This document shows, piece by piece, positions 49,130 through 62,725 of a stretch of 64,000 nt of DNA. Origin of the DNA: Acheta domesticus (taxonomy: Eukaryota > Arthropoda > Insecta > Orthoptera > Gryllidae); assembly GCA_031308135.1 (NCBI GenBank), contig JAHLJT010004567.1, positions 35,998,792-36,062,791 of the forward strand, read 5' to 3'. The stretch's first letter is position 1, and each line of letters opens with the position of its first letter. Made by a program: the position numbers and the translations under genes. The notes beneath the pieces are model-generated. The model searched no databases and was not told where the DNA came from. It saw only the letters and a program-made list of their open reading frames with translations.

Positions 49130-49800
49130 TTGTCAGAATTCTCGGGAGATCGCCACCAACGTTGTCAAATTTCCCACGGGACATGGACGTAGTGGCAAGT
49201 TGCAGCGGAAGGCGTCTTCATGCCCGGAATTCCAGAAGACCCGGGGCGCGGGGCATGCATTCCTGATTCGCGCCCTCGCCCCCACCTCTCTTCTTACCCC
49301 TTGCGGTCCCTCCCCGTCCCGCCCCCTCCAGCGACCCATCGTGCCCGTCCTGCACATCCCTGCCCGTCCCTGCAATCGCCTCGCACTCTTCTCTTCACCC
49401 CAAACGCCCCTCACTACATTCCTTCGTCCTAGTTTCAGGCGTTGTCTGCTTCCCCAATTTCTTTTAGTTCTAAGTTTTAAATTCGTTCTACTCCGGTCGT
49501 CCTGATTCCACTCCTGCTCCGAGTTCTCTTCGTCGTTCTCCTTACATTTGTGCTTTCTCTCGGCTACCTCACTTCACATTCATATTCTCTTTGCATTTCC
49601 CTACATTTTCATTGTATTTGCCTTCCCTTCGAAATCCCTTTTGTTTTACTCCACCGTATATTCCAACACCATTATCCACCACCAATGCCCGTCAATAGGC
49701 TTTCAGGTTTAAGGATTCGAGATTTCATTGAAGAGATTTTGGATTTGAAACCTGTCGCCTCGTCCTAAGCAACACGCTGCCTCTAAGGAAAACACAGCAT
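49130..49800 (+). other. GC- and pyrimidine-rich stretch, possible first exon
   Basis: The segment stands out from its AT-rich surroundings, with many CpG and C-rich runs. It could be a promoter plus 5' UTR. An ATG at 49685 in good context (CCACCAATGC) opens a 27-codon frame reading MPVNRLSGLRIRDFIEEILD and ending at TAA. I do not recognise this peptide, and no following exon was found, so no gene is called. Confidence 0.25.
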
Positions 49801-51289
49801 CTCTGTATTACATTACTGAGATATGTTGAATACTAGAATTGACGACGATTGATTACAAAAGAAATCAATCTAATTTATAGCAGCTTTCTCACTTGAAGAT
49901 GGCAGTGTCATTATCAACAACCGTTCAGAATAATCATTCTTGGGTGAGAACGTTTGAAATGGGAAAACTTGATGCGCACATTGCGATCTCATGGTATGCA
50001 CTTGAAATTAAAAAAGCCTAACAAATATTTATCAGAACATCAGATACAAAGAACACGTTAAAGATGTTTCATCACCTATGACGTCACTTATTTAGTGGAT
50101 AATCCTCCATAATCTAAATCTCTACCATCTAATGACGATCTAGTATACTGAGTTTCACGCATATGAACGTGGCTAGTTAGTGGCAATGATCAGTTTTAAT
50201 AATAATGTGAAAGATTAAACGAGGACATTTGTCTGTTGTCCTTTGCCTACGCAACAAATGTAAAAGAAATGCATGTCGTGTCTTACGTCAGACCATACCT
50301 GCGACCCTCGACTACGCGCCATATGGAGATAGCTGTACCATCCTGTAGAATATGGGTAGTGGCTACTCGATCAATTTGTGTATTTTTTAAATAAATCTTA
50401 GAAAGATAAATTAAATTAATGCTAAAAAAATCATTAATTCATATGATGAGAGAACGGAGTGGTCAGTAATTACAAGGGTTGTAATGTGACTGGGTACCAG
50501 GGTGACAAATAGGCATGCGCAATGTACTACAGCTCTTATTACATTCCACAAACCTAATTGCAAAATCAGACAAGAGAATGTTCCAAATTTCCTGAAGGTG
50601 AACAAAATTTTAGCGTGTCTCAGATCTACACCGCGCTAAGAAAATCTCTCCGTAGTGGCTACTTGCTGGTGATAGCCCTTCCAACAAACATTATGGAAGC
50701 TGCAGCTCGTAACAAAAGAAAACGTAAATACTGCACCCACAATCATAACATACTGGAAGTGTTGTCCCCTTTACTTGTTTCCCAGCAATTTCATTGCTAC
50801 CAACATAAAGCAGTTTTCAATTGAGACCCTCCCTAGACCGATTGCGGAAAGATTTTTATGACGCACTATACTGAAGAGATGTTCACAAAGAAGCCAAGCC
50901 CACAAAATATTCAGGAGTGAGAATCACAAAATCACAGCAGTGTCACGTACACATAGAATAGCCTAATAGTTCACCAACCCGCTATTTCCAAAAGCGGCCC
51001 ACACGGCCGCCGCTTATCACGTAATGAGTGTTATTTGAACACCGATTTTTGCCCGCTTATGTGCAGCACCAGAATTTTTACGAACGTGACCACAACACGG
51101 GCACTTCGTTTGAAAAGTCAGGCCAGACGTCGGCTGGGCGCCGTGCGGCATGGCAAGCAAGAAATGCCAGTTGGAAACATTTTGAAAGTGTCATAAAATG
51201 ACAATTTTAAAAGGTGACCAACCCAAAATAACACAATGAAGGTGAAGAAAAAATTAAAGATGCAATATTTCAAACAATGCTATTTATAT
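49801..51289. other. Unassigned DNA
   Basis: No conserved frame, RNA gene or repeat family was recognised. The frame at 50558-50824 lacks any known motif. Confidence 0.45.
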
Positions 51290-52285
51290 ATCTTCAATTT
51301 TGTAGTTCTAGGAAGACTCCGAACAAATTTTAAACTTTTGCAATTTTCGAAAATTCAGAGTTATCCTTGAAACTCGGATCTATGCCACTTTAATAAGTGT
51401 ATTTACTCTATTCTTACAAGAAATTTAAAGAAAAAATGGAGATGTTTTTTTCAAAAATGTTGAAAATGTTCGGGGGACTTCACGGAAAGTACCCTCCAAA
51501 ATTAAAATATCGGTTTCAAATTCAAGAGTCTACGAGATCAGCCAGAAGGATCAGTGAGTATCAATTTCGGAGAAAATCGGTTGAACGATAGTGTTGTTCC
51601 CAGACAGACAGACAGACCGGCAGGCAGACGGACGAACAGACGTTTTGCTTTCAATTCATTTTTCGGTATCAAGGACCCACAAAACTAGGGATTCTGGCTG
51701 CATCACGTGTGAGGAAATTTTTTCTTAATTTATCAACTGGATTTATCCACTTTTTCGTTACCAAGGACGCTGTAATAAGAGTTTTTTCTGCCGAATATCC
51801 GTTTTTTCGCGCAGCATTACATAATTTTCTCCAACGTATAGTATACGGAAAGTAAAAATCAAAGATGATTTAATTTCTCGAAATCTAAAAATAGTTCAAG
51901 AAATATCTCTACGGAATATTACTTGCCCCATGATTCCGCATTGTTGCGCGAAATCTGCACTTCAACATCGTCATCCTTGTAGAAGTTATGGGGATGACAC
52001 ATAGTTGGTAGGACATCCTGCATTTGCAAATAATGTCTCGCACAATTATTTCTGTTTAATAAAGTTATACACAAAAGTAACAGAATCTTCCTATAAGAAT
52101 AATCCAAATCCGTTAACATTTGATTATGCAATAAGAATGTAAACTTTTCTATTGTGTTTTCAGGCAATATTTTTTACAGCGGAATGTAAGTATTTTAGAA
52201 ATGAGAGCAGCACACTTTCTGTGTTTCAATTACAATTAGATAAAAAATTAACATTTCTCCAAATTAGTGAATTTTATGTTAATAT

Positions 52286-53501
52286 TGTAACACCCCGCAC
52301 ACTCTCTCATCGAGTTCGGCAGGATGACCTCAGGGCGTGATCCGACTCACCTGTAGATCTCTGTCTGCACTCATATGTTTCCTCATACGCCCGGCTGAAA
52401 TTTGGGCAGGACGCATGCGTGACTGGGCATTAGGCATTGAAACACTTTTTTGACTTTCTGAATTTAATTAAAGAAAAAATCATTAAAGGGTTGAAGCCTC
52501 CTACAATTAGTAACAATATCTTAACCTAACTTACAACTAACTTAGCTTAAAGTCCGACCCTTCTGGGTCATTGCCCGGGCGTTCCGCCCCTCCAGGCGCG
52601 GCATCGGCCCGTGGGTCGGGCGGCGGAACGGCAGCGATGTAGGGCGGCGCGCGGGGGCTGGCGCGCGGCTGGCGTTCCCCGACTCCTGGATCGGACGGGC
52701 AGCTGGCGAGGCGGCGGCGGCTGCGGCGGCGGCTGCGGCTGCGGCGGCGGCGGCGAGGAAGCGCCGCCCGAATGCGGAAACTACGACCGCGTCCTTTAGC
52801 GGCGGCCGGCCCTCAGGCCAAGTCCGGACACTCCTTCGTCCATTCAGGTCCCCACACTCGTACAGTGTTCCGACTCTCCCTTCAGGCGACACATGAGCGG
52901 GTGGCGAAGTGACGGCGATGCGTTGCCGGCGGCGGTCTGGCGCCTCGCGGCGATGGCGTGGCCTCTCCCCCCCCAGAAAGCTCAACTTCTCGCTGGAGTC
53001 GCCAACATCAGAACGGCCGAACCACTCGCTGCAAACGCTCACATCAGAATGGCGAACCTCTCGCTGGAGTCACCCACATCGGAATGGCCGAACCTCACCC
53101 ACTCAACTTCCTCGATCGCGAGATCACGTGTCTCGCCCCCGCCTAGTTCTTGTCTATTGGCGCAGCCGAATCGCGCGATGCGTGCCGGTCAATTGCGGTG
53201 GTGGTAGCGACGGTTGAAAACCGTCTTCGAGGGGGCGGTCTGCGTCACTGCAATTTCCAAGAAGACGCGGGGTGTGCGCTGACACGGCGCTTCGTCGGCA
53301 GCGGAGGAAATACCCAGGGCGACAAGCGGTTTCTGAACGAAGGAGACTGCGCCCAGCGGCGGCCGGCTTGCACCCTTCAGGCGCTCAGGTAGCGAAAAAG
53401 TGCGCGTTTCTAGACATCACGTTTTCCAGTACTCACAGTTAAATAACATATTATTTTCGCACACGCCGAAAATCGTTACGTGCGCGACCGTCCCTATTAC
53501 A
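52286..53501. mobile_element. CpG-rich solo LTR, 1.2 kb
   Basis: The sequence begins TGTAACACCCCGCACAC and ends CCCTATTACA, TG...CA ends with an inverted TGTAA/TTACA, and is flanked by ATAT (52282-52285 and 53502-53505). The homologous repeat copies lack it. No internal retroviral-type domain is present, so it is a solo LTR; the TGTAACACCC start is common in Ty3/gypsy LTRs, though the superfamily is inferred. It contains GCGGCGGCGGCTGCGG-type trinucleotide runs that create an alanine-rich open frame on the - strand. Confidence 0.8.
52988..53096. repeat. Three-unit tandem repeat, about 36 bp
   Basis: Three imperfect units beginning CTCGCTGGAGTC(A/G)CC or CTCGCTGCAAACGCT and ending GAATGGC(C)GAAC lie within the solo LTR. 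U3 repeats of this type often act as enhancers in LTRs (inference). Confidence 0.6.
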
Positions 53502-54262
53502 ATATATATATGAATACCTAGTTGCATTCGATTACTTCCTTAATATTTCACCTCTGATATTTACTCACAAAGTCTAAAATGGAAACATGAAGAAAAATGT
53601 AAGTGATATGTAAACCCATATATCTATGTGTATTCGCGTTTAGAAACATTGAATTTGATCATGAAGCATTTGAATACTAATTTGTGCTATTGAATAATGT
53701 AAGCTTTTTGTTGATCTATAAAAATGCTTTTTCATGCAAAACATCTCTGCGATGATGTTACAAAACTTTTATGAATCAACGACGAGATCAAATTGAGAAG
53801 AAAAGAAGCAGAATTTACATTTCATTTTTAGTAAGGTAGTTTTGCATCGTACATGTCCTTTCTAGGTGGCAACGTGATAAGAAGTTTCGTGAAATGTAAT
53901 AGTGAATCATATCGTTTTCCGTCATTGCAAAACAATTTTTAGATGCCTTATTATAGAAATAATAGAAGATAACTGAATACACTGTCATTATTAGTGTATA
54001 AATCTGATACTATGGAATTAGGAAAAGGTGGACGAGAGTATTCAAGAGCGAAAAGTAGTGTTGTTTAATTATAAAAATAAATATTATTCAGTGCATTTCT
54101 TAAATGAACTGTAGAGAAGTGGAATGTGGAGGCGTTATTTTAATAGTGGTACAACTCCGTTTTCACTTATTTCGAAATTCCGAGCTATAAAGTTAACATA
54201 TTATAAAAAACGGAGATGGAGTTAGGCAAAACATTGTGTGGTTTTCTCGTACAAGATATTTA

Positions 54263-54736
54263 TTACTCGTGCACTTTACATTTGCAGACGGAGCACTGCG
54301 ATCTGTTTACATGAGGTGCCCGCCGACTGAATGAGAAACGCGCGTCTGCAGTAGATACTGATCGTTTAATATGATATAAATGGCGGTTAGAGCACACAGA
54401 ACCCCGGCGGGCAAGAACATAACCATTAAGCAGTGGATAGGTGCAAAGAAGAAACAAAAACATTGTACGTGAATGTTGTGAATAGCATAAGATGTGATAT
54501 ATGTTATTGTGTATTATCTTAATCATTTAAGAGCGCGACTCCAGCTCACTGTCAGAAAGGCGTAATTCGTCAGCTGTGTCCGTAGCGCTTGTGCCTCCTT
54601 TGGAGACAGCTGATTGGTAAGATGCTGATTGACATCGGGGCCATTCATGTATTCTTGGTTGTGTGTTCGGGCCTTCACATTCAAAACAACTTTAGTTCCT
54701 AATTCTGCCGTCTGCAAATGTAAAGTGAACGAGTAA
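54263..54736. mobile_element. 474-bp MITE with 29-bp TIRs
   Basis: Both ends share TTACTCG(T/G)... continuing CACTTTACATTTGCAGACGG, with one mismatch over 29 bases, and are flanked by TA (54261-54262 and 54737-54738). Comparison with the left arm near 11650 shows an uninterrupted TTTACTT site. It is non-coding and probably Tc1/mariner-like in target choice. Confidence 0.85.
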
Positions 54737-54775
54737 TACTTGTTCGTCTGAAGCTGATATGATTTTCTTTTTCAA

Positions 54776-55125
54776 AATCTCAAAGCTTTGACAAGAACCA
54801 GATCTACCGGTGAATATTCATTTTCGAAGAAATCGTACGTATGGTTTAGGCGCTAGCAGTGTTCACAGACGGACGGACAGACGGACGTTTTCCTTTCAAT
54901 TCGTTTTTCGGTATCAAGGTCCCATAAAAGAGGGGTTCTGTCTACACCACGTGTTAGGGGATTTTTTTTCTAAATTTAGCAACTGGTTTTATCCACCTTT
55001 TCGTTAACAGCGCCCGGCAACGAATTTTTTTCTGGCGAAAATTGGCCATTTTCTCGTGCAGCATTACAAAACTTTCCCTATAGCACGTATATCACTCTGT
55101 GTATACGTACGTATACGGGAAAGTA
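54776..55125 (+). repeat. GTATACGTACGTATAC-family repeat, 3' part
   Basis: It contains the GACGGACGGACAGACGGACG-type run near 54870 and ends GTATACGTACGTATACGGGAAAGT (palindrome at about 55099-55114). Confidence 0.65.
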
Positions 55126-55445
55126 AAAATGTGAACACAGAACAGTCTTACCATAACAGAAAGCAAAAATCACACAAAATAAATAATGTTGGTTTAATTT
55201 TGTCATATTTTATAATCATGCTTTTCAGTGCCTTTAATACTTATTTCACTCGCTTTGTATTCTATTGCAGAATTTCTTTCTTTTTTTCATTCATTTCCCT
55301 TTTGAAATCAAAACATAATATAAGTGAGGTAAGAGCGTATGAGCGTAACTAAAATGTCAAGAAATAATTTTACGTTTCAATTCTTCAGTATCAATTATTT
55401 TCACACTTTTATGCAGTATTGATAGTGAGTTATTTGGTTACTTTG

Positions 55446-57002
<1,557 letters not shown>

Positions 57003-57114
57003 TTAGAGATAAATGACTGCAATTTGACAGAAAATATCTCAAAACATTTGAATCCACAATATCATCACATTTTTCATCAATAACCGCACTTTCTACTCAT
57101 GTAATTTTACTATC

Positions 57115-57370
57115 TCGTATAATTAAGTATACGTGTAGTAGAGAAAGTCATGTAATGGTGCGGAAAATCGATTTCGAGATATCGATGGAAATACAATTTC
57201 TAGGATTCTCTGATACAGAAAAAGTGTTGTTTTTTTTAACTATCTTCCGACTGTCCATTTCTCCGACTGCCTGGTTGTCCGTCTCCCTGCCCGCCCGTCT
57301 GTGAAAATTACAGGCACTTTCTCGACTGAACATTCCGTTACGCAAAGAATGTGTATTTTTTCAAAATCTC
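57115..57370 (-). repeat. GTATACGTACGTATAC-family repeat, degenerate
   Basis: The block has AGAGAAAGTCATGTAATGGTGCGG, the family signature in altered form, followed by a CCCTGCCCGCCCGTCTGTG run. It lies upstream of the Atg8-like gene. Confidence 0.5.
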
Positions 57371-59594
57371 AAGAATACATAAAAATGATGGTCAACATAT
57401 GCAATATTAGTAACCAGTGAATTCAGCACTATCCATATGAAAAGTTGCAAGAAACATTTGAGACTAGTTTTGAGAAAATATTGTTTTATTTTCTCGCTAT
57501 GAAGTTAAGTCAATATTGTCATGTGTACTCATATATTATTAGAGAAATAATTCAGAGGAACAAATTCTATGACAAGGAAAAATATCTAACTTCCATATTG
57601 TTTTGTAGGACGTAACTGAAAAAATTAAACTGTTGCAATTTTCGAAAATGCAGATAACTGAAACAAAATTAGATGCACGTCATGTTACTTCCATATGCTA
57701 TTCGGAATGAAAAACCCAATATAAAGAAACTTATTAAATACTGTGGCAAAGAGCACGTTATTTTCGTCTGGGTGCAGGGCATTGTCAATAACAGAAAATT
57801 TAACAGCAAAGCAACGTTTAGAGTAATTAAGGAAAAGATTAAACGTCCCCGGACCAGCAAGAGAGCATTCAGAGTAGCGATTGCCAATTCGAGGGAAAAT
57901 GTCATAAGAGTACCGTATCCCTCCGCGAGATAACGCTCGGTGAAGCACTGCGAGCAAAAGGGGAGAGAGAGGAAGGGAGGGATCGACAGCCTTAGTAGTG
58001 GGCCATTATCTGTGTTTCAGGCAATTTGAGAGCCCACTTACGCCCGTTTATTTTCTTTCGATTTGGGAAAAAAATGTTTCTTTTTGTCGATACATGTAGA
58101 TGGCCGATCGATAAATTTGTTTCAGATACATTTGTTTACATGAAGAGCAAAGAAAATTAAATTTTGAGGTAATTAAATGTTAATTTTGAAAGGAAACCTA
58201 TAATATTTGCCAACTGGTACTGGAAGGTAAACAGTAAAATATTAGATTAAATTGTTTACCGGGATAATGGACCGTTACTTAGGTGAATGCCTATTTTTGG
58301 TCGTGTCGTCAGTTACATCTGCCGCAGTTGCACGCGAATCGTCCGGAAGTACGACTTCAACTGGACCACGACCTATCAACCCAAAAAACAATTCTATCAC
58401 TGACACCGGCCGTGAAAGTTTCCATGGTTCTATATTAACTTGTTCACTGCACAGTTGTTTTATATGATGCAGTGAAATGTATCCTCTAAAGAACCACGTC
58501 ACTCAAACTAATCAACACATAGCAGATATTGCTATTTTGTAGTTTTGCATAGTGAAATTGTGGTTTGTGATCACTATCAATGTCCGGGAAGGACAGTTAT
58601 TTTATTGCGATCTTTAAGCGTTCTTGTGCATCGAAAAGTGTAGCGGTGGAAAGTGTATTGAATTGGTAAAATTCCAAGTAGTGTTTTCAGCGGAGTATAC
58701 ATTGTCTTTAAGAAGTCTGAATGTATCCGTGCTTTAATCCGCCCTCTCAGCTGTTTAGCGTGTTCGCTTGGTCAGCGTGGTCCACGGCGCAACCCCGGAC
58801 TCGAACCCCGCCGAGGCAAATCCGAACTTTGAGCTTCCCTTACAAATGTGCCAGTATATATGGTCAAGGGATGTCTTTGTGCTAACCACACGAATGCCTT
58901 CTCCCATGGCCAAAAGCTGGGTCACCGCTGTGCGGACAAGGTCCAAATAGGGCTGTCGAGTCACAAGACGGGCCATATAGGTCCTGCTTCTTTACTTGTG
59001 TGTGATTATTTGTGATAATTGGAATGGAATTTCGAGTAACACCTATGTGTGAAAGGTAGCTAGATATTTCAAAATATGTGAATTCGCTTATTGGAAATTC
59101 GACGGCTAATTCTCTCTTCTTCACAGAACGTCGTTTTGTATCGTTCGTAGATGTTTAATGGGTAAATAGACAGTTAATCCTGGGAGTACATAAACGTAGA
59201 TTATTACGGGAAATGGAATTGTTTTAGAGTAATCGGCTGATATCTTTTACTTTCCAGGAAAAGGGTGCGTATTCTAAAGAAAAGTATATCGTCACCCTTA
59301 TGATAAAAAAATTACAGAAATTTTCTTCCTTTCGTATAGAAATATATTTCCCTGACTCTTTGGGAGCTTCACAGAATCCTGCATTTCTGAGCCGTTCATA
59401 GAGAAAATTTCGCTGTCCGGCAAATGTCTGTCAGTGCCTGTGAGGTCAAGTCCAACTCTTTAACTTTTCAGCCTAATTCTTCCAAGATTGATATTTCTCT
59501 ATCAATGGAAAGGCTTCTTTAATCTGCACGCCACATAATCTCAATTTGATCTTTACAATCGTAGCTTGACAGTGGTGTTTCCTGAAAGATCGGG
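57371..59594. other. Unassigned DNA
   Basis: Several short frames exist (57673-57933 +, 58267-58467 + with a hydrophobic, signal-like start MDRYLGECLFLVVSSV, 58275-58502 -), none with a recognisable domain or convincing splice partner. The 58750-58800 stretch has a B-box-like GGTTCGAGTCC on the - strand without a matching A-box. Confidence 0.4.
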
Positions 59595-59804
59595 TAAGGT
59601 GTAGTATATGGCCGGCAATTCGAAATTGCCGCGGCAAAGAGCGCCGGCGGCGTGCACAGAGCGTCGGCAGCAGGAGCGCCGAGTTTCGCCGAACGCGCCA
59701 AAAAGCGCGCTCAGAACAGCAATGACTACTCCTGGGACTTCAAGCACCATCAAGCGAGCCAATTAGGAGGAGCCGCGAGAAGCCATACGCGGGAGCTGGC
59801 CGAC

Positions 59805-59813
59805 ATAAAAAGG
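59805..59813 (+). promoter_or_regulatory. TATA box of solo LTR
   Basis: ATAAAAAGG lies in the solo LTR, about 25 bases before an initiator-like CTCAGCAG (59828-59835). Confidence 0.55.
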
Positions 59814-59936
59814 CGCCGGCGGCAGATCTCAGCAGACAGAGTGCGCGCTGCGTAGTGTAAGCCGGACGGCAGAATGTTTTACTAGAGTTTTGTTGCATCT
59901 GTACATGGCGGCCGAGTGGGCCAAGATTTTGTGTAT

Positions 59937-59942
59937 AATAAA
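59937..59942 (+). terminator. Poly(A) signal of solo LTR
   Basis: AATAAA lies about 38 bases before the LTR end, placed as expected for the R region end. Confidence 0.55.
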
Positions 59943-61599
59943 TCTCCTTTTAAGAAAGCACGTGTTTCTGAGATACAACATAAGGGATGCGACAGGAAGT
60001 AGCAAATAGTTTGTCAATAAAACCCAGATATCTTTCACTACTTCCTGTGACCTCTTGCTCCGACACCATTGTATAGTTTGGGCTAATTTCTTGAAGTTTC
60101 CTCCCGATCCAGCACATCTTTTTACGCATGACTCACTAGTGCAACTGCACACAAACGTGCACGTCACTGCATTGTACTGCAAGAACACGCTGCACGTCAC
60201 TTTGCCTGCCTTTTCATCCATTATTTGCATTACTTTTAACAAAACGTGATTATACACGTTTTGTCACACTCACAGCATATATGAAGGTGCGATATAATTC
60301 TCAAAAATTCGAACTTGAAAACATTGTCTAGAAGTAAAAAAGCGTTAGTAATTAAGATGTTAGTTTTAGTTAGATTTAATGTAACAACCAGCTGTACCAA
60401 CACCGTCAGGGAAAAAAGTTAGCTTTGGCAATTTCGGAGGTCGGCGGCTGGTGGCCAGTCAATGAAACTAATGATGTTGAAGCGGCAATGCCAGAAGAGT
60501 TTAAGGAATCGCATCCGTCACGTGATTTGTAAGCCCGTTTCCACAATAGGCAACTTTTTCCAAGGTCATTGGCTTAATCCAACTTAAGGAACTGATGCAA
60601 TTCTCTTGCGCAAAACTACAGTGTTACAAAGAGGTGCTGAACCGATATACAGGTGTGAAGCGTCCACACAAAAGATAATACATTTTTGCATAGAGAAAAT
60701 GAGAATCATACACAGTAAAAAATAGATAAATCATAAAATCGAACGAAAAAGGAAAAGAATGCGACTAATTATTCGCACCCATGTGGGATGCGCCACTGCA
60801 GCTTGATACTTTTTAACTCGGTTTTCTTACTCGAGATTATTTCAGAAGACAACGCATTTGTAGGTTTGTGTTAAATTACGCTCCCTTTATGTCACCGGGG
60901 ATATAAATAAAAACGAGCAATTGCTTATTACTCAAACTTTAGGAGAAGTTTTTTTGCAAGCGCTTTGATCGCAAGCATTTCTTGACACGGTCGCGATCAT
61001 GCGATACCTAGCGGCGTGACTGAGAAAGACTCGAAATATCGTGACATATTCTATTGTGACTATGACCCTTTAGAGGTAGAGTTAGAAAATTCGCAGTATA
61101 GGCTTTGTGTCTGATAATCTTCTTTGTGTGTATGTGTGTGTAATTATCCAATTCTTCGGTATCAGGGATCTACAATTCGACTTGTCCCGAATAATCGCCG
61201 TTTTTCGCTGCATCATTACATACATTTCTCTATAGTACGTAAGGAATACTCTAGAAAGCAAAAACTATTCATGATACTAAGAACAGTGTATACAAACCAC
61301 ATTTTAAAGAATCGTTTTCAAAATAGAAAATCTCTATTTTGAAATCTAAAACTCTGAGATTCCGACTGTCTGACCATGAATAACACAGGATGAAGTTAAC
61401 CAGAGAAGCTGACCCTCATTAATATAATGGAAAGTGTACAAAGTTATTTCTGTAGATTATGGTGCAAAGAACATAGCCCGACACACCTGTATTGCGAGCT
61501 TGCAGGCCGGCCTCTTCGCGTTGCTGGTTGGCTGGTGCGCCTGCCTGGCTCTTTCGTAGCAAGGCCCAAAAGCTTTCATTTCGTCACAGCAGATTTCAC

Positions 61600-61650
61600 T
61601 GCACCGTTTGCGGAGCACCGTAGGAGCACCGTATGCGGAGCACAGTGCTA
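61600..61650. repeat. Short tandem repeat GCGGAGCACCGTA
   Basis: Three imperfect copies of GCGGAGCACCGTA/GGAGCACCGTAT occur in about 50 bases. Confidence 0.55.
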
Positions 61651-62317
61651 ACAAAGGGAATTCTAACAGACATCACTAAGTCGAAGAGCAGGCACAGCGA
61701 ACTTTGGGTGTCTTCCCAAGAAACCCGTGACCAGATCCAGCTATCCGCCGCCCCACCCTCTGCCGCGTGTCGCTTGTTCTGGACCTTCGCCAAGTGGAGC
61801 AAAGCTCCGTGGACTAGGTCCGTCGGTGGTCACGTGACCTGGATCCAGTTCAAAATATTTTTCCGTTATTTTTACGGTGTTAGAGCAACTTCCAAAAACG
61901 AACTTTTCATTTAATTTGAGCTTCGATCGAGCAAAATTTACGTCGCTGTATAAACCAAAATGAGCGAGCAGGCCGTTCTTCACAGACGGTTAACTTCTCC
62001 ACCCTTCTCCGTTTCTTGGATGAGAGGGGAGAGGAAGAGAATACATTAATGTTGTGAAACTCAACCGTAGTTGTTGAAGGCCTCTCTATTCTTCCTCTGT
62101 TACGTACAGGATTCTTCGATCGAATCACACGTTCACTGGTGTTGTTCAAATCCTACGGCTACTCTTTATTATACACTCACTCATATGCTATATACACAAC
62201 CTCCACATATCCCAAACAAATTAGGCAAATGAAGTGAAAATAACTGTGAAGTTTTGAAACTTGATAAGATTGTTCTCTGGTGCGTATCGCTTATTACACT
62301 AAAAATTCTGAAGTGTG

Positions 62318-62339
62318 TGTGTGTATGTGGGGGGGGGTG
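62318..62339. repeat. GT/G-rich simple repeat
   Basis: A GTGTGTGTGTATGTGGGGGG run in non-coding DNA. Confidence 0.6.
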
Positions 62340-62624
62340 ATCCATGAGGGAATCTGTTTAAAGAAGATCCTTTTTAGGGTTCTTGAATATATCTTCATAA
62401 CTATCAATTCTACCGAATATTGAGCTCTACAACGTTTAGCGTCTACGCAGAGGGACAACTAAAACTGAGAATGTCAATGACAAACGGCCCAGTCAATATT
62501 TGAGGAGGGGATCCAATGATTATGTAATTGGTTCCCACTACTTCTTATAACGCAAACAGCATTGACCGTTTTCCAATGATTCATAGTTACTTTTTTCTTT
62601 CTCGCGCTTAAAAAGGAAGTTCAT

Positions 62625-62725
62625 AAGAAGGGAAAGTTATGTAATGTTGCGCGAAAAAAACGACAAATTTTCGTCAGAAAAACTCTTATTATACGGCCCT
62701 GGAAATGAAAAAGTGGGAAAAACGA
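62625..62725 (-). repeat. GTATACGTACGTATAC-family remnant
   Basis: GGGAAAGTTATGTAATGTTG and the following GTCAGAAAAACTCTTATTAT block match the family, for example 39250-39330. The start-like part of the family (AACTAGTGACGCTAT) is seen further right at about 62957. Confidence 0.55.

Larger units (their letters stand above)
51290..54775 (+). repeat. Third partial copy of the SLC1 intron 2 block
   Basis: The sequence aligns in direct orientation with 8720-9275 and 10694-11680, skipping the TA-flanked element. It is itself interrupted by a solo LTR (52286-53501) and a MITE (54263-54736). No exon is included. It gives an independent empty site for the 9276-10693 element and for the 37660-39225 element. 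Confidence 0.75.
59600..59980 (+). mobile_element. Solo LTR, 381 bp, with TAAGG duplication
   Basis: The sequence starts TGTAGTATATGGCC, ends GAGATACAACA and is flanked by the perfect 5-bp duplication TAAGG (59595-59599 and 59981-59985). It carries an LTR-type promoter and poly(A) signal (see separate sites), with GC-rich U3. No matching second LTR or internal region is in the window. Superfamily unknown. Confidence 0.85.
59981..62600. other. Unassigned DNA
   Basis: A short hairpin pair (ACAGGAAGTAG at about 59991 and its inverse at about 60043) and an open stretch near 60407-60532 were noted, but no gene was recognised. A repeat-family remnant lies at about 61195-61260 (GCTGCATCATTACATAC...). 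Confidence 0.4.

Noticed and set aside
52542..53042. Minus-strand 166-codon frame with a polyalanine run
   Set aside because: It lies wholly inside a solo LTR and is produced by GCGGCGGCT-type trinucleotide repeats.
58267..58467. Possible secreted-protein first exon with signal-like N-terminus
   Set aside because: No domain, no convincing donor and an equally open frame on the opposite strand. Left as unassigned.
60407..60532. Open stretch containing EVGGWWPVNETNDVEAAMPE
   Set aside because: About 50 codons without an ATG or recognised domain. The composition is suggestive, but there is no splice or paralogue support.
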